Below, piece after piece: positions 11,901 through 20,799 of a stretch of 64,000 nucleotides of DNA. The stretch's first letter is position 1; each line of letters opens with the position of its first letter. The notes under the pieces were generated by a model that ran no database searches, had not been told where the DNA came from, and saw only the letters and a program-made list of their open reading frames with translations. Position numbers and translations under genes: made by a program. The stretch comes from DATFQE01 sp963739085 (lineage in GTDB: Bacteria > Actinomycetota > Thermoleophilia > Gaiellales > Gaiellaceae). The stretch covers positions 1 through 64,000 of the forward strand of contig CAVTZA010000019.1 in the NCBI GenBank assembly GCA_963739085.1, given 5' to 3'.

Positions 11901-13925
11901 CGCTCGCCCGCACGGACAACGCCTTCGGCAGCCGCTGGGCGGGCCCGAGCGGCATGCAGGTCACACATCTGCGGCCGCTCCAACCGAAGGTCGAGTTCGA
12001 CGTCGCCGACGACGCACACGGCGTCCTGATCACCGGCCTGGAGTCGAGCGACGTGCCGTCGATCAACCCGGTGTTCGCGCGACCGATCGTCGACAGCTCG
12101 GCCACGGAGCCCGAGTTGCCGTTCGCAGACGTCGCGTTCCCCGCGAAGATCCAGTCGCTCGTCTCGCAGCGCACGCGGACGGGCCGCCGGGTCTCGGCGG
12201 TGCTCGTGCAAGGCCAGTTCTTCTCGGACGGCATCGTCGACGCCGACGGGAAGGGCACCCAGCGGCTGTTCACGCGCGTCGATCTCTCGGTGCTCCGCTC
12301 GACGGGAACCGACCGCCTGGCACCGCGCCTCGACGCGATCGAGGCCGCCGTGCTGCCCGGGTCCGGCCTCGTCTCGTTCTCGGTCGACGCCGTCGACCTG
12401 CCCACCGAGACGGCGGCCGGCGTCGTCCGCGTGCTCGTCGCGTTCCGCGACGAGACGTCGCCGACCTGGCGGTTCCTCGACCTCCAGCGGGGCGCAGGCG
12501 CGACCTGGGGCGGCGGCGCTTCGGTGGGAGGAACGCGCGTCGAGTACTTCGTCCAGGCCGCCGACGCCTTCGGGAATGTGGCCGTCTCGACGAACAAGGC
12601 GTTCCTGTTTGTGGGCGCCCCGCCGCCGGCGCCGACCGGGACGGGCGTCACGCCCTCTCTCGGGGGTACGCAGACGGCCGGCTGGTTCACGCCCTCGACG
12701 GTGCTCGACGTCCAGGCCGCGCCCGGCGTGATAGTTGAGGTGTCGGTCGACCGCGGCGAGTTCGCACCGTTCACGGCGCCGCTGACGATCACCGACGACG
12801 GGCTGCACACCGTCCGGATCCGCGGCTCGAACGGCTACGAGGCAACGCTGTTCGCGCCGGTCGACAATAAGCCGCCGACGGTCGCCCTCGACCAGCCCGG
12901 CGCGACCGTGCCGGTGAACGGCCGAGTCCCGCTCGATTTCCGCTGCAGCGATACGGCCTCGGGCGTGGCGTCCTGCGCGGCGACAGTCGACGGCGTCGCT
13001 CGCGCGGCGGGCTTCGAGGTGCCGACCTCGCCGATCGGCTCGACCCACACCGTGCGCCTGACGGCAACCGACCGCGTCGGGCGCGTCACGAGCCAGACGT
13101 TCACCTACACGGTCCGCAGCCGGGGCATCGTCTATGTCAACACGAACACGGGCTCCGGCGACGTGTACGTGCTGCCCGCCGACGCGGTGCCGTCGACGAT
13201 GCCGACACGGCTGACCGCGACCTCGGCGCCCGAGGCCGACCCGGTGTGGTCGCCGGATTCGCGTCGGATCGCCTTCGCGAGCATGCGCGACGGCACGTGG
13301 AGGATCTACCTGATGGACGCCGACGGTACGGACGTCACCCTTCTGCCCACCGGGACCGGCAACGCCCTGGATCCCGCATGGTCGCCCGACGCCGGTCGCA
13401 TCGCGTTCGTCTCGACCCGCTCCGGAAACTTCGACGTCTGGGTCGTCAACCTCGACGGCTCGGGTCTCAAGCGCCTCACGACCGACACGAAGCTCGACCT
13501 GGCGCCGAACTGGTCCCCGCAGGCGATCAACCAGATCAGCTGGGCGAACGGCTCGCTCGGCGAGCTCGACATCTGGAAGATGAAGCCGGACGGGACGAGC
13601 AAGACACGCTTGACGACCACCAAGAACCACGCTGCTGAGACCTCGTGGAGCTCCGACGGCGACGATCGCCTTCGCCCGCCGCGCCTCGGGCCTCCGCTCG
13701 GAGATCTGGACGATGACCTCGGCAGGCATGTCGCAGGCACGGATCATCGCGACCGGCCGCTTCGACCTCCAGCCTTCGTGGCTCCAGGACGGCAAGCTCG
13801 TGTTCGCCTCCGGCCTCGACGAGGAGCACGACGTCGACCTCTACCGCGCCACGAAGACCGGCACGAGTTGGAGCTTCGTGCGCGTCACCAACACGTCCGG
13901 GAACGACAAGACGCCGAACGGTTAG
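5913..13925 (+). CDS. Giant secreted multidomain protein with gingipain-type (C25) cysteine peptidase domain
   Basis: About 2670 residues. A signal peptide (residues ~1-42, ending LPGLAHAHG) is followed by a CBM9/DOMON-like sugar-binding domain (~45-230), an Ig-like domain (~240-340), TolB-type PD40 repeats (~345-610, SPDGTKIAF units), a DNRLRE surface domain (~610-840), PLGDT pentapeptide arrays, a PPC domain (~1375-1450, FEPNDNPATA) and a gingipain-like C25 peptidase domain. That domain keeps a candidate catalytic His in LNGHADHH (codon 11371) and Cys in FSMGCHF (codon 11473). Ig-like and further TolB repeats complete the C-terminus. Frame changes occur near 11165, 11440 and 13665. Export to the cell surface or medium is clear. 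Peptidase function is inferred from the His/Cys dyad and domain order. The stop overlaps that of the convergent yjbQ gene. Confidence 0.8.
8532..8621 (+). repeat. Six tandem 15-bp units encoding PLGDT
   Basis: Six exact copies at the protein level of the pentapeptide Pro-Leu-Gly-Asp-Thr lie in frame inside the giant exoprotein. The DNA units differ at third positions (ctcggc, ttgggc, ctgggc), so the repetition is maintained at the protein level rather than being a fresh DNA expansion. The array is followed by an NLGL variant. Confidence 0.95.
9018..9317 (+). repeat. Eighteen PLGDT units in three blocks (10+3+5) with NLxxA spacers
   Basis: The 300-bp array is exactly 20 pentapeptides: ten PLGDT, NLNHA, three PLGDT, NLHRA, five PLGDT. 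The strict five-residue period with a central Leu is reminiscent of the pentapeptide-repeat right-handed quadrilateral beta-helix. The Pro-Leu-Gly-Asp-Thr consensus differs from the usual A(D/N)LXX, so the fold assignment is an inference. Confidence 0.95.
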
Positions 13926-14320
13926 CGCAGCGGCGTGACGATGACGGTCCGCCGGCGCGGCCCGTCGAACTCGCAGAAGAAGATGCCCTGCCAGGTTCCG
14001 AGCGCGAGCTTTCCGTCCCGCAGCGGGACGAGCACCTGCGGGCTCATCAGCGAGGCTCGGATGTGCGAGGGCGCGTTCTCCTCGCCCTCCTCGATGTGCT
14101 GCCAGCCCCAGGAGTCGCCGACCATCCGCTCGAGGGCAGCCTCGAAGTCGCGCGCGACGGCCGGGTCGGCGTGCTCGTTGATGGTCACGCCGGCGGTCGT
14201 GTGCGGCACGAAGATGAGCGCGGCGGAGGCGCCGTCCGCCTCGGCGAGCGCGGCCTCGACGCGCGAGGTGATGTCGACGAGCTGCGTCTTCCGCTGCGTC
14301 TCGACGGCGATCTCGTGCAC
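13922..14320 (-). CDS. yjbQ: YjbQ/UPF0047 family protein
   Basis: 132 residues, the usual length for the UPF0047 family, from GTG 14320 (VHEIAVETQRKTQLVDIT). It contains the family signatures IFVPHTTAGVTINEHADP and GTWQGIFFCEFDGPR. Members are small cytoplasmic beta-sandwich proteins, and E. coli YjbQ has been reported to have weak thiamine-phosphate synthase activity. The true cellular role is unsettled. The upstream in-frame extension is arginine-rich and is not taken as coding. The gene converges on the giant exoprotein (stops overlap) and starts 19 nt from the divergent metallopeptidase gene. Confidence 0.88.
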   Translation of the reverse strand: MHEIAVETQRKTQLVDITSRVEAALAEADGASAALIFVPHTTAGVTINEHADPAVARDFEAALERMVGDSWGWQHIEEGEENAPSHIRASLMSPQVLVPLRDGKLALGTWQGIFFCEFDGPRRRTVIVTPLR

Positions 14321-14339
14321 GCCGACTATCCTACGGCGC

Positions 14340-15839
14340 GTGGCCAGCGCCCCTGCGACGACGCAAGAGCTCGACCGCATCCGCGACCGCGCGGACCGGT
14401 TCATCGCCGAGCTCGACGAGGAGTACTACCAGCACTTCGCGGGCCTGAAGGAGACGCTCGACCTCGCGGCGATCTACGAGCGCTACGCCGACCTGACGAC
14501 GCTCGAGACTGCGAGCGCGGTCGGCGCGACGGTCAACGGGGACAAGCACCGAACGGAGCTCTGGCGCTTCACGTGCGAGAACTACCTCGGCGCGCTGACC
14601 CGCGAGCACAGCGAGAAGGTCGCGATGCTCGAGGCCACCCTGGAGGCGGAGATCGACGGGCAGAAGGTGCCGTTCAGAATGCTCCGCCCCACCCTCGGCA
14701 ACGAGCCCGACCGCGACAAGCGGCGCGAAATCGACCGCATCCGCACCACGATGACCGAGGAGCACCTCAACCCGGTCTACGTCGACGCCGTCGGCGTCCA
14801 CCGCACCGGCCTCGAGCAGCTCGGCGAGCCGAGCTACATCGAGCTCTACCACCGGTTCGGTTACAACCTCGAGGAGCTCGCCGACCAGTGCCGTGCAGTG
14901 CTCGAGTCCACCGAGGGCATGTACGAGGAGGCGGCCGACAGGCTCTTCCGCGACCGCGTCGGCGTCGGCCTCGACGAAGCGCAGCGCTGGGACGTCTTGC
15001 GCGTCTTCCGTGCCCCCCAGTGGGATCCGCAGTTCCCGAAGGACCGGATGCTCCCGGCCCTGGAGGCAACACTCTCGGATCTCGGGATCGACCTGCGCTC
15101 GCAGGAGAACGTCCACCTCGACATCGAGCAGCGCCCGAACAAGACGCCGCGCGCGTTCTGCGCCCCGATCGAGGTGCCGGGCAAGGTCATGCTCGTCATC
15201 CAGCCGATGGGCGGCGCGGACGACTGGCGCGCGCTCTTCCACGAGGCCGGGCACACCGAGCACTACGCGCACACCTCGCCCGACCTGAGCGTCGAGGAGC
15301 GCCGCCTCGGCGACAACGCGGTCACCGAAGGCTGGGCGACGCTGCTGCAGGCACTGACCGACGATCCTGCCTGGCTGACCCGCCGCCTCGACTTCCCGCG
15401 GCCGCAGGACTTCGCCGTCGAGGGCGCGACCGGCTTCCTCTACTTCGTGCGGCGCTACTGCGCGAAGCTCCTCTACGAGCTCGAGTTCTTCGCCGTGGAC
15501 AACGTCGTCGAGGCGGGGATCGACCGGCGCTACGTGGAGATCCTCGGCGACGCGCTCAAGATCGAGCCGAGCGCCACGGACTACCTCGGCGACATCGACG
15601 CGAGCTTCTACGTCACGGCGTACCTGCGCTCGTGGGCGTTCGAGGCGCAGATGCGCACCCACCTGCGCGAGCGCTTCGGGACCGACTGGTTCACCAAGCG
15701 CCAGGCCGGCTCGCTGCTCCGCGAGCTCTGGTCGACAGGCCAGAGCATGGACGCCGACGAGATGCTCGAGGACGTCACGGGGACGCCGGTCGAGATGGAG
15801 GTCGTCGCCGACCTCATCCGCCAGACCTTGAAGAGCTAG
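14340..15839 (+). CDS. M3-like zinc metallopeptidase (oligopeptidase-type)
   Basis: 499 residues from GTG 14340 (VASAPATTQELDRIRDRADRF). It is mostly helical, as expected for the M3/M32-like clan, with the zinc motif HEAGH at residues 301-305 in the context FHEAGHTEHYAH and a downstream Glu in AVTEGWATLLQA that can act as third ligand. No signal peptide is present, so it is probably a cytoplasmic oligopeptidase. An in-frame extension to 13935 overlaps yjbQ and lacks coding character, so the start near the N-terminal helix is preferred. It diverges from yjbQ and converges with ferritin, with the two stop codons coinciding near 15837. Confidence 0.8.
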   Translation: MASAPATTQELDRIRDRADRFIAELDEEYYQHFAGLKETLDLAAIYERYADLTTLETASAVGATVNGDKHRTELWRFTCENYLGALTREHSEKVAMLEATLEAEIDGQKVPFRMLRPTLGNEPDRDKRREIDRIRTTMTEEHLNPVYVDAVGVHRTGLEQLGEPSYIELYHRFGYNLEELADQCRAVLESTEGMYEEAADRLFRDRVGVGLDEAQRWDVLRVFRAPQWDPQFPKDRMLPALEATLSDLGIDLRSQENVHLDIEQRPNKTPRAFCAPIEVPGKVMLVIQPMGGADDWRALFHEAGHTEHYAHTSPDLSVEERRLGDNAVTEGWATLLQALTDDPAWLTRRLDFPRPQDFAVEGATGFLYFVRRYCAKLLYELEFFAVDNVVEAGIDRRYVEILGDALKIEPSATDYLGDIDASFYVTAYLRSWAFEAQMRTHLRERFGTDWFTKRQAGSLLRELWSTGQSMDADEMLEDVTGTPVEMEVVADLIRQTLKS

Positions 15840-16364
15840 AGCGACGCCGCCGGCGGCGGGTGGCGCCGTCGCCTCGGGCCCACCCTCGCTCGCACCGGCG
15901 CTCGCGAGAAACTGCTCGACGAGGAGCAGGTTGTCGCCGGCCCGCTCGACCGTGCGCAGCAGAGACGACATGCTCGAGACCTCCTCGCGCTGCTCCTCCA
16001 GGAACCAGTGCAGGAACTGCTCGCCGACGAGATCGTTCTCCTCGCGGGCCAGGCGTGCGAGCGCGACGATCTGGCCGGTCACCGTGCGCTCCTGCTCGAG
16101 TGCGAGAGCGACCGGTGCCACCGCGTCGGAGAACTCGGTCCGCGGTGCCTCGACGCCGGGAACCGTGACCGTCTCGCCGGCGTCGAGCAGGTACTGGACG
16201 ATCATCATCGCGTGGTTTCGCTCCTCGACCGCCTGGCGGTAGAAGTGCGCGGCCAGGTGGGGCAGCGTCTCCCCGTCGTAGTAGACGGCGATCGCGACGT
16301 ACTGCTGCGACGCGCCGAACTCGCGGCCGATCTGCTCGTTCAGCTGGGCGGGAAACCGTTCCAT
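15837..16364 (-). CDS. Ferritin (non-haem, four-helix bundle)
   Basis: Starts MERFPAQLNEQIGREFGASQ at 16364 and shows the four-helix ferritin pattern with ferroxidase residues. These include the early Glu of helix A (NEQIGREF), the AVEERNHAMMIVQYLLDAG segment (E..H) and EQFLHWFLEEQREEV in helix C/D. About 175 residues matches actinobacterial ferritins of the BfrB type. In the given frame no stop occurs at the end of the ferritin homology and the frame runs on antisense to the metallopeptidase. A one-base change in the GC-rich segment near 15850 would give a stop at 15837, so I place the end there. It should store iron as a 24-mer in the cytoplasm. The start lies 44 nt from the divergent GTPase gene. 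Confidence 0.85.
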
Positions 16365-16408
16365 CGGCCAGGAGCCTAACGGCCGCTCGTAGGACTAGGC
16401 TCCGTGAC

Positions 16409-17749
16409 ATGACCAAGATTCGCGTGCTCATCGCAGGCGCCGCAGGGCGCGACTTCCACAACTTCAACCTCGTCTACCGCGGCCGGGCCGAGTACGAGGT
16501 GGTCGCGTTCACCGCGACGCAGATTCCCAACATCGAGGGCCGTGTCTACCCGGCCGCGCTCGCCGGGCAGGGCTACCCGGACGGCATCCCGATCGTCCCC
16601 GAGGCGGACCTCGAGCGCGTCGTCCGCGAGCGCGAGGTCGACGAGGTCGTCTTCTCGTACTCGGACGTCACGCACGAGCACGTGATGCACATCGGCTCGC
16701 GCGCGCTCGCCGCCGGCGCGAGCTACCGGATGCTGTCGCCGATGGAGACGATGCTCGCATCGTCGAAGCCGGTCGTCGCGGTGTGCGCCGTCCGTACCGG
16801 GTCGGGAAAGAGCCAGACCACCCGGCACGTGGCCGGGATCCTGCGTGAGAGCGGCCGGCGCGTCGCCGTGCTCCGCCATCCCATGCCGTACGGCGACCTC
16901 ACGAAGCAGGCCGTGCAGCGGTTCGCGGAGTACGAGGACCTCGACGCCGCGGACTGCACGATCGAGGAGCGCGAGGAGTACGAACCGCATCTCGCCGAGG
17001 GCAACCTCGTCTTCGCGGGCATCGACTACGCGGCGATCCTCGAGGCGGCCGAGGCCGAGGCGGACGCGATCATCTGGGACGGGGGCAACAACGACACGCC
17101 CTTCATCCGGCCGAATGTCCACGTCGTCGTCGTCGACCCGCATCGCGCCGGCCACGAGCTGCGCTACCACCCCGGCGAGACCAACCTCCGTATGGCGCAC
17201 GTGTGCGTCGTCAACAAGGTGGACAGCGCGCCTCCCGAGGGGGTGCTCGCGGTGCTCGAGTCGATCCGGGTGAACAATCCGGACGCGCGCGTCGTGCGCG
17301 CTGCGTCCCCGTTCGTCGTCGAGGGCGACGCGGACGAGATCCGCGGCAAGAAGGTGCTGGCGATCGAGGACGGGCCGACGCTGACGCACGGCGAGATGAC
17401 CTACGGCGCAGCGGTCCTCGCGGCAGAGGCTCACGGCGCGGCGGAGCTCGTCGACCCGCGGCAGTTCGCGGTCGGCTCGATCGCGCGGACGTTCGAGGAG
17501 TACCCGCACGTGGGTCGGCTCCTGCCCGCGATGGGCTACGGGCGGAAGCAGATGGAGGAGCTGCGCGAGACGATCGCCCGCTCGGACGCCGACCTGATCC
17601 TGATCGGGACGCCCATCGACCTGCGGCGGATCATCGAGCTCGACAAGCCGGCTCTCCGCGTGACCTACAGGCTCGAGGAGATCGGCGAGCCGACACTCGC
17701 CTCGGTGCTGACCGAGCGCGGGCTGATCGGCGACCAAGCACTCGTGTGA
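16409..17749 (+). CDS. COG2403-type GTPase (cyclic 2,3-diphosphoglycerate synthetase-like)
   Basis: 446 residues from ATG 16409. An N-terminal Rossmann-like part (IRVLIAGAAGRDFHNFN) is followed by a P-loop with Walker A VRTGSGKSQTT (residues ~130-140) and a C-terminal nucleotide-binding part (VVNKVDSAPPEG). This is the pattern of the COG2403 family, often annotated as cyclic 2,3-diphosphoglycerate synthetase after the archaeal enzyme. In bacteria the function is not established. Family members can be associated with carbamate/arginine metabolism genes, and here the stop overlaps the start of a carbamate-kinase-like remnant (17746-17808). No frame change is needed. Cytoplasmic. Confidence 0.82.
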   Translation: MTKIRVLIAGAAGRDFHNFNLVYRGRAEYEVVAFTATQIPNIEGRVYPAALAGQGYPDGIPIVPEADLERVVREREVDEVVFSYSDVTHEHVMHIGSRALAAGASYRMLSPMETMLASSKPVVAVCAVRTGSGKSQTTRHVAGILRESGRRVAVLRHPMPYGDLTKQAVQRFAEYEDLDAADCTIEEREEYEPHLAEGNLVFAGIDYAAILEAAEAEADAIIWDGGNNDTPFIRPNVHVVVVDPHRAGHELRYHPGETNLRMAHVCVVNKVDSAPPEGVLAVLESIRVNNPDARVVRAASPFVVEGDADEIRGKKVLAIEDGPTLTHGEMTYGAAVLAAEAHGAAELVDPRQFAVGSIARTFEEYPHVGRLLPAMGYGRKQMEELRETIARSDADLILIGTPIDLRRIIELDKPALRVTYRLEEIGEPTLASVLTERGLIGDQALV

Positions 17750-17808
17750 CGATCGTCGTCGCGCTCGGCGGCATGGCCGGCCGCGCGGGCACCTGGATCC
17801 GCCGCTAG
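17746..17808 (+). pseudogene. Possible internally deleted carbamate kinase (arcC) remnant, 20 codons
   Basis: The GTG at 17746 overlaps the TGA of the GTPase gene. The 20-residue product begins TIVVALGG, like the N-terminus of carbamate kinase (IVVALGGNA), and ends GRAGTWIRR, like its C-terminus (GxAGTxI before the stop). About 290 central residues would be missing, with both ends kept in frame. This is either a real deletion or an assembly collapse across similar CTCGGCGGCA-type sequence at both ends. The match is short, so the call is tentative. Confidence 0.4.
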
Positions 17809-18087
17809 GCCGCGCGCCTTTCGTGACGGTGCCTGGCACCAAGAAACGGCCCTAGCGGACACGTCGCCGACGGCCGAGGGCGGCGCCCCACGGCCATGCC
17901 TAGGGACTGGTGATCGCCCTCCCGGCACGGCGGGCGCTGTGGACAGTTCGTGACGTTTTCGTGCGCATGCCTGGCACCGGCGAGACGCGGATCGAACCGA
18001 TCCCGGGCGCGGGGCGAATGTGCGTCGACCCCGGCGACGGCCGCCGCTTCCGAAAGGCCGACGCCAGCACGAAAGGAGCCGTACCCC
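17809..18087. other. Intergenic region with repeated TGCCTGGCACC element
   Basis: About 280 bp without a convincing gene. It holds the inverted repeat GGTGCC-T-GGCACC at 17828-17840 and a second TGCCTGGCACC at 17969-17979. The promoter of the DUF4331 gene must lie here. An AAAGGAG ribosome-binding site sits at its right end (18072-18078). Confidence 0.6.
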
Positions 18088-19521
18088 ATGCGCAGAGTCG
18101 CGTATGCCCTCGTGCCCGCACTCCTGATCGGGATCGCATCCGCGGTCGCGTTCTGGGGCGGGCCCGGGGAAGGGCGGGCCTCCAGCCACCGAGAGGCGCC
18201 GCTGATCAGTGAGGATCCGGTCGCCGACAACACTGACGTCTACGCGTTCGTCAGCCCGGACCGGCCGGACACCGTCACGATCGTCGCCAACTACGTCCCG
18301 CTCGAGGAGCCCGCGGGCGGGCCGAACTTCAACAAGTTCGGCGACGACGTCCTCTACGCCCTCAACGTCGACAACACCGGCGACGGCGAGGAGGACATCT
18401 CCTACCGGTTCCGGTTCAAGACGAAGACCGGCAACCCGAACACGTTCCTCTACAACACGGGCCCGATCGACACGCTCTCCGATCCGGACTGGAACGTGCG
18501 GCAGACCTACACGGTCACGCGCGTCACCAACGGGAAGCGAGCGCAGGTGCTCGGCCGCAATCTGGCCAGCCCGCCCGTGAACATCGGCCCACGCTCGACC
18601 CCGAGCTACGAGTCGCTCGCGGCAGCGGCGGTCAACAACCTGCCCGGCGGGATCAAGGCCTTCGCAGGCCAGCGCGACGACGCGTTCTTCGTCGATCTCG
18701 GCTCGGTCTTCGACCTGGCAGGCCTCAGGCCGTTCAACAACCTGCACGCGATTCCGCTTCCGCCCGCCAAGGGCGTGGACGGCGTCGGCGGCTTCAACAC
18801 CCACTCGATCGCCATCCAGGTCCCGATTGCCCAGCTCAAGGGCCCGAAGGGCCAGACGACGATCGGCGTCTACGCGAGCGCCGCGCGCCAGAAGGTGCGC
18901 GTCGTCCGCAAGGCCGAGGTCAAGGGCTACGGCCCGTGGGTGCAGGTCTCCCGGCTCGCGGAGCCTCTGATCAACGAGGTCGTGATCCCGATCGGCCTGA
19001 AGGACGAGTGGAACGCGTCCGACCCGGCCAACGATGCCCAGTTCACGAAGTTCTACCGGGCGCCCGAGGTCACGAGGCTCGAGAACGCGCTCTACGCGGC
19101 GCTCGACAACGCCAAGGAGACGAACCGCGACGACCTGGTCGCGATCCTGCAGACCGGAGTCCCCGGCCTCAACTTCACCGGGAACACCAAGGCGGACCTG
19201 ATCCGGCTGAACATGTCGATCCCGCCGACCGCCCCGGCGGGCAAGGGTGACCGCCTCGGCGTCCTCAACGGCGACCTGGCCGGCTTCCCGAACGGCCGCC
19301 GGCTCGAGGACGACGTGGTCGACATCGAGCTCCGGGCACTCGCGGAGGGCTACGGATCGTTCCTGAACGGGCTGCTCGGCCTGCCGAACCGCTCGCCGAA
19401 CAACCTGCTCGGGGACGGCGTCGACGCGAACGACTTCCCGATTCGCGTCAACTTCCCGTACCTCGCGAGCCCGCACCAGGGCTATGAGCACGTCCATCAC
19501 CGAGTGGTGGGAGGCCCGTAG
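18088..19521 (+). CDS. DUF4331 family secreted protein
   Basis: 477 residues from ATG 18088, chosen because an AAAGGAG site lies about 10 nt upstream and a signal peptide follows at once (MRRVAYALVPALLIGIASAVAF). The family start SSHREAPLISEDPVADNTDVYAF follows the cleavage region, and the closing SPHQGYEHVHHR is also typical. DUF4331 proteins are exported beta-rich proteins of unknown biochemical role. The product has no frame change. It is followed by a strong hairpin terminator and by a TPR protein and metal transporters, the type of neighbour that DUF4331 genes often have in actinobacteria (general knowledge, not tested here). Confidence 0.88.
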   Translation: MRRVAYALVPALLIGIASAVAFWGGPGEGRASSHREAPLISEDPVADNTDVYAFVSPDRPDTVTIVANYVPLEEPAGGPNFNKFGDDVLYALNVDNTGDGEEDISYRFRFKTKTGNPNTFLYNTGPIDTLSDPDWNVRQTYTVTRVTNGKRAQVLGRNLASPPVNIGPRSTPSYESLAAAAVNNLPGGIKAFAGQRDDAFFVDLGSVFDLAGLRPFNNLHAIPLPPAKGVDGVGGFNTHSIAIQVPIAQLKGPKGQTTIGVYASAARQKVRVVRKAEVKGYGPWVQVSRLAEPLINEVVIPIGLKDEWNASDPANDAQFTKFYRAPEVTRLENALYAALDNAKETNRDDLVAILQTGVPGLNFTGNTKADLIRLNMSIPPTAPAGKGDRLGVLNGDLAGFPNGRRLEDDVVDIELRALAEGYGSFLNGLLGLPNRSPNNLLGDGVDANDFPIRVNFPYLASPHQGYEHVHHRVVGGP

Positions 19522-19536
19522 GGGCCGACAGCAACG

Positions 19537-19566
19537 AAGGGCCCGCCCGGCAGACGGCGGGCCCTT
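19537..19566 (+). terminator. Strong hairpin after the DUF4331 gene
   Basis: AAGGGCCCGCC at 19537-19547 pairs perfectly with GGCGGGCCCTT at 19556-19566 (11-bp stem, 8-nt loop). There is no long T tract, as is common in high-GC actinobacteria. It lies between the DUF4331 stop and the TPR gene start. Confidence 0.8.
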
Positions 19567-19583
19567 CCGGCCCTCCACCCGCG

Positions 19584-20799
19584 ATGACCCACAGACTCCT
19601 GATCGGAAGCGCCGTAGCCGTCGTGACGGCCCTCGTCTTCCTCCTCGGCGGTGTGCTCGGCCACGACCAGGCCGCCCAGACACCCGCGAGCGCCGCCCCG
19701 GCCGAGCTCGCAGATATCGGCCTCGGCTACCTGCAGCGGGCGCGCGAGACCAACGACGCGACCTACTACTCGCGCGCCGACACCGTGTTGCACCGCGCGC
19801 TCGCGGCTGGACCCGAACGATCTCTACGCCCTGCACGGCCTCGGCTCGCTCGCGCTCTCCCGGCACCGCTTCCGCGAAGCGCTCGTCCTCGGCCGCCGCG
19901 CGCAGCGCCTTTCGCCGACCACCGCACGCACCTACGGCGTGATCGGCGACGCGCTCGTCGAGCTCGGCCGCTACCCCGAAGCCTTCCGCGCGTACGACCG
20001 CATGGCCGCGCTCAAGCCGAGCCTGTCCTCGTATGCGCGCGTGTCGCACGCCCGCGAGCTGATCGGCGACGTCCCCGGCGCGATCGACGCGATGCAACAG
20101 GCGGTGAACGCCGCCGGCCCGCAGCCCGAGGCGTACGGCTGGGCGCTCGTCCAGCTCGGCAAGCTGGACTATGGCCGCGGGCGACTCGAGCCCGCCGCAC
20201 GCCGGTACCGGACGGCGCTGTCGGCCTACCCCGGCTACGTGCCCGCGCTCGACGCGCTCGCACGGGTCGAGGCAGCCCGCGGTCGAATCGGCCGCGCGAT
20301 CGAGCTGGAGGTCGAGGCAACCGACCGCATTCCCCTGCCCGAGCTCGTCGGCTTCCTCGGCGACCTCTACCGCGTGCAGGGTCGCCCCGCGCTCGCGCGT
20401 GAGCAGTACGGACTGGTCGCCGCCATCCAGCGCCTGCTGGTGGCCAACGGCTTCAAGACCGAGCTCGAAACCGCGCTGTTCGACGTCGACCACGGCCTCA
20501 GGCTCGAGTCGGCGCTCGCGCGCGCCCGCCGCGCGCAGCGCGAGCGCCCGAGCATCCAGGCCGACGACGTGCTGTCGTGGGCGCTCGCGCGCACGGGCCG
20601 ATGCGGCGAAGCGCTGCGCTTCTCGAGGCGCGCGCTCAGGCTCGGCACGCTCGACGCGCCCACGTACTTCCACCGCGGGATGATCGAGCGCTGCCTGGGC
20701 CGCGACGACCAGGCCCGGCGCTGGTTCCGCCGGGCGCTCGCGCTCAACCCGCACTTCTCGCTGACGTGGAGCCCGCTCGCGAGGAGGCTGGCGTCGTGA
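19584..20799 (+). CDS. Membrane-anchored TPR protein, frameshifted near 19808
   Basis: Starts MTHRLLIGSAVAVVTALVFLLGG, giving one N-terminal transmembrane segment or uncleaved signal, then about 370 residues of TPRs (LDPNDLYALHGLGSLAL, YPEAFRAYDRMAALKP and GRDDQARRWFRRALALNP units). The reading frame changes near 19808 and the TPR pattern resumes directly. The last codons overlap the start of the nickel/cobalt transporter (GTGA), so the two are co-translated. The TPR part probably lies outside the membrane as a protein-interaction scaffold. Its partner is unknown. The grouping DUF4331-TPR-NicO suggests a shared process. Confidence 0.7.
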
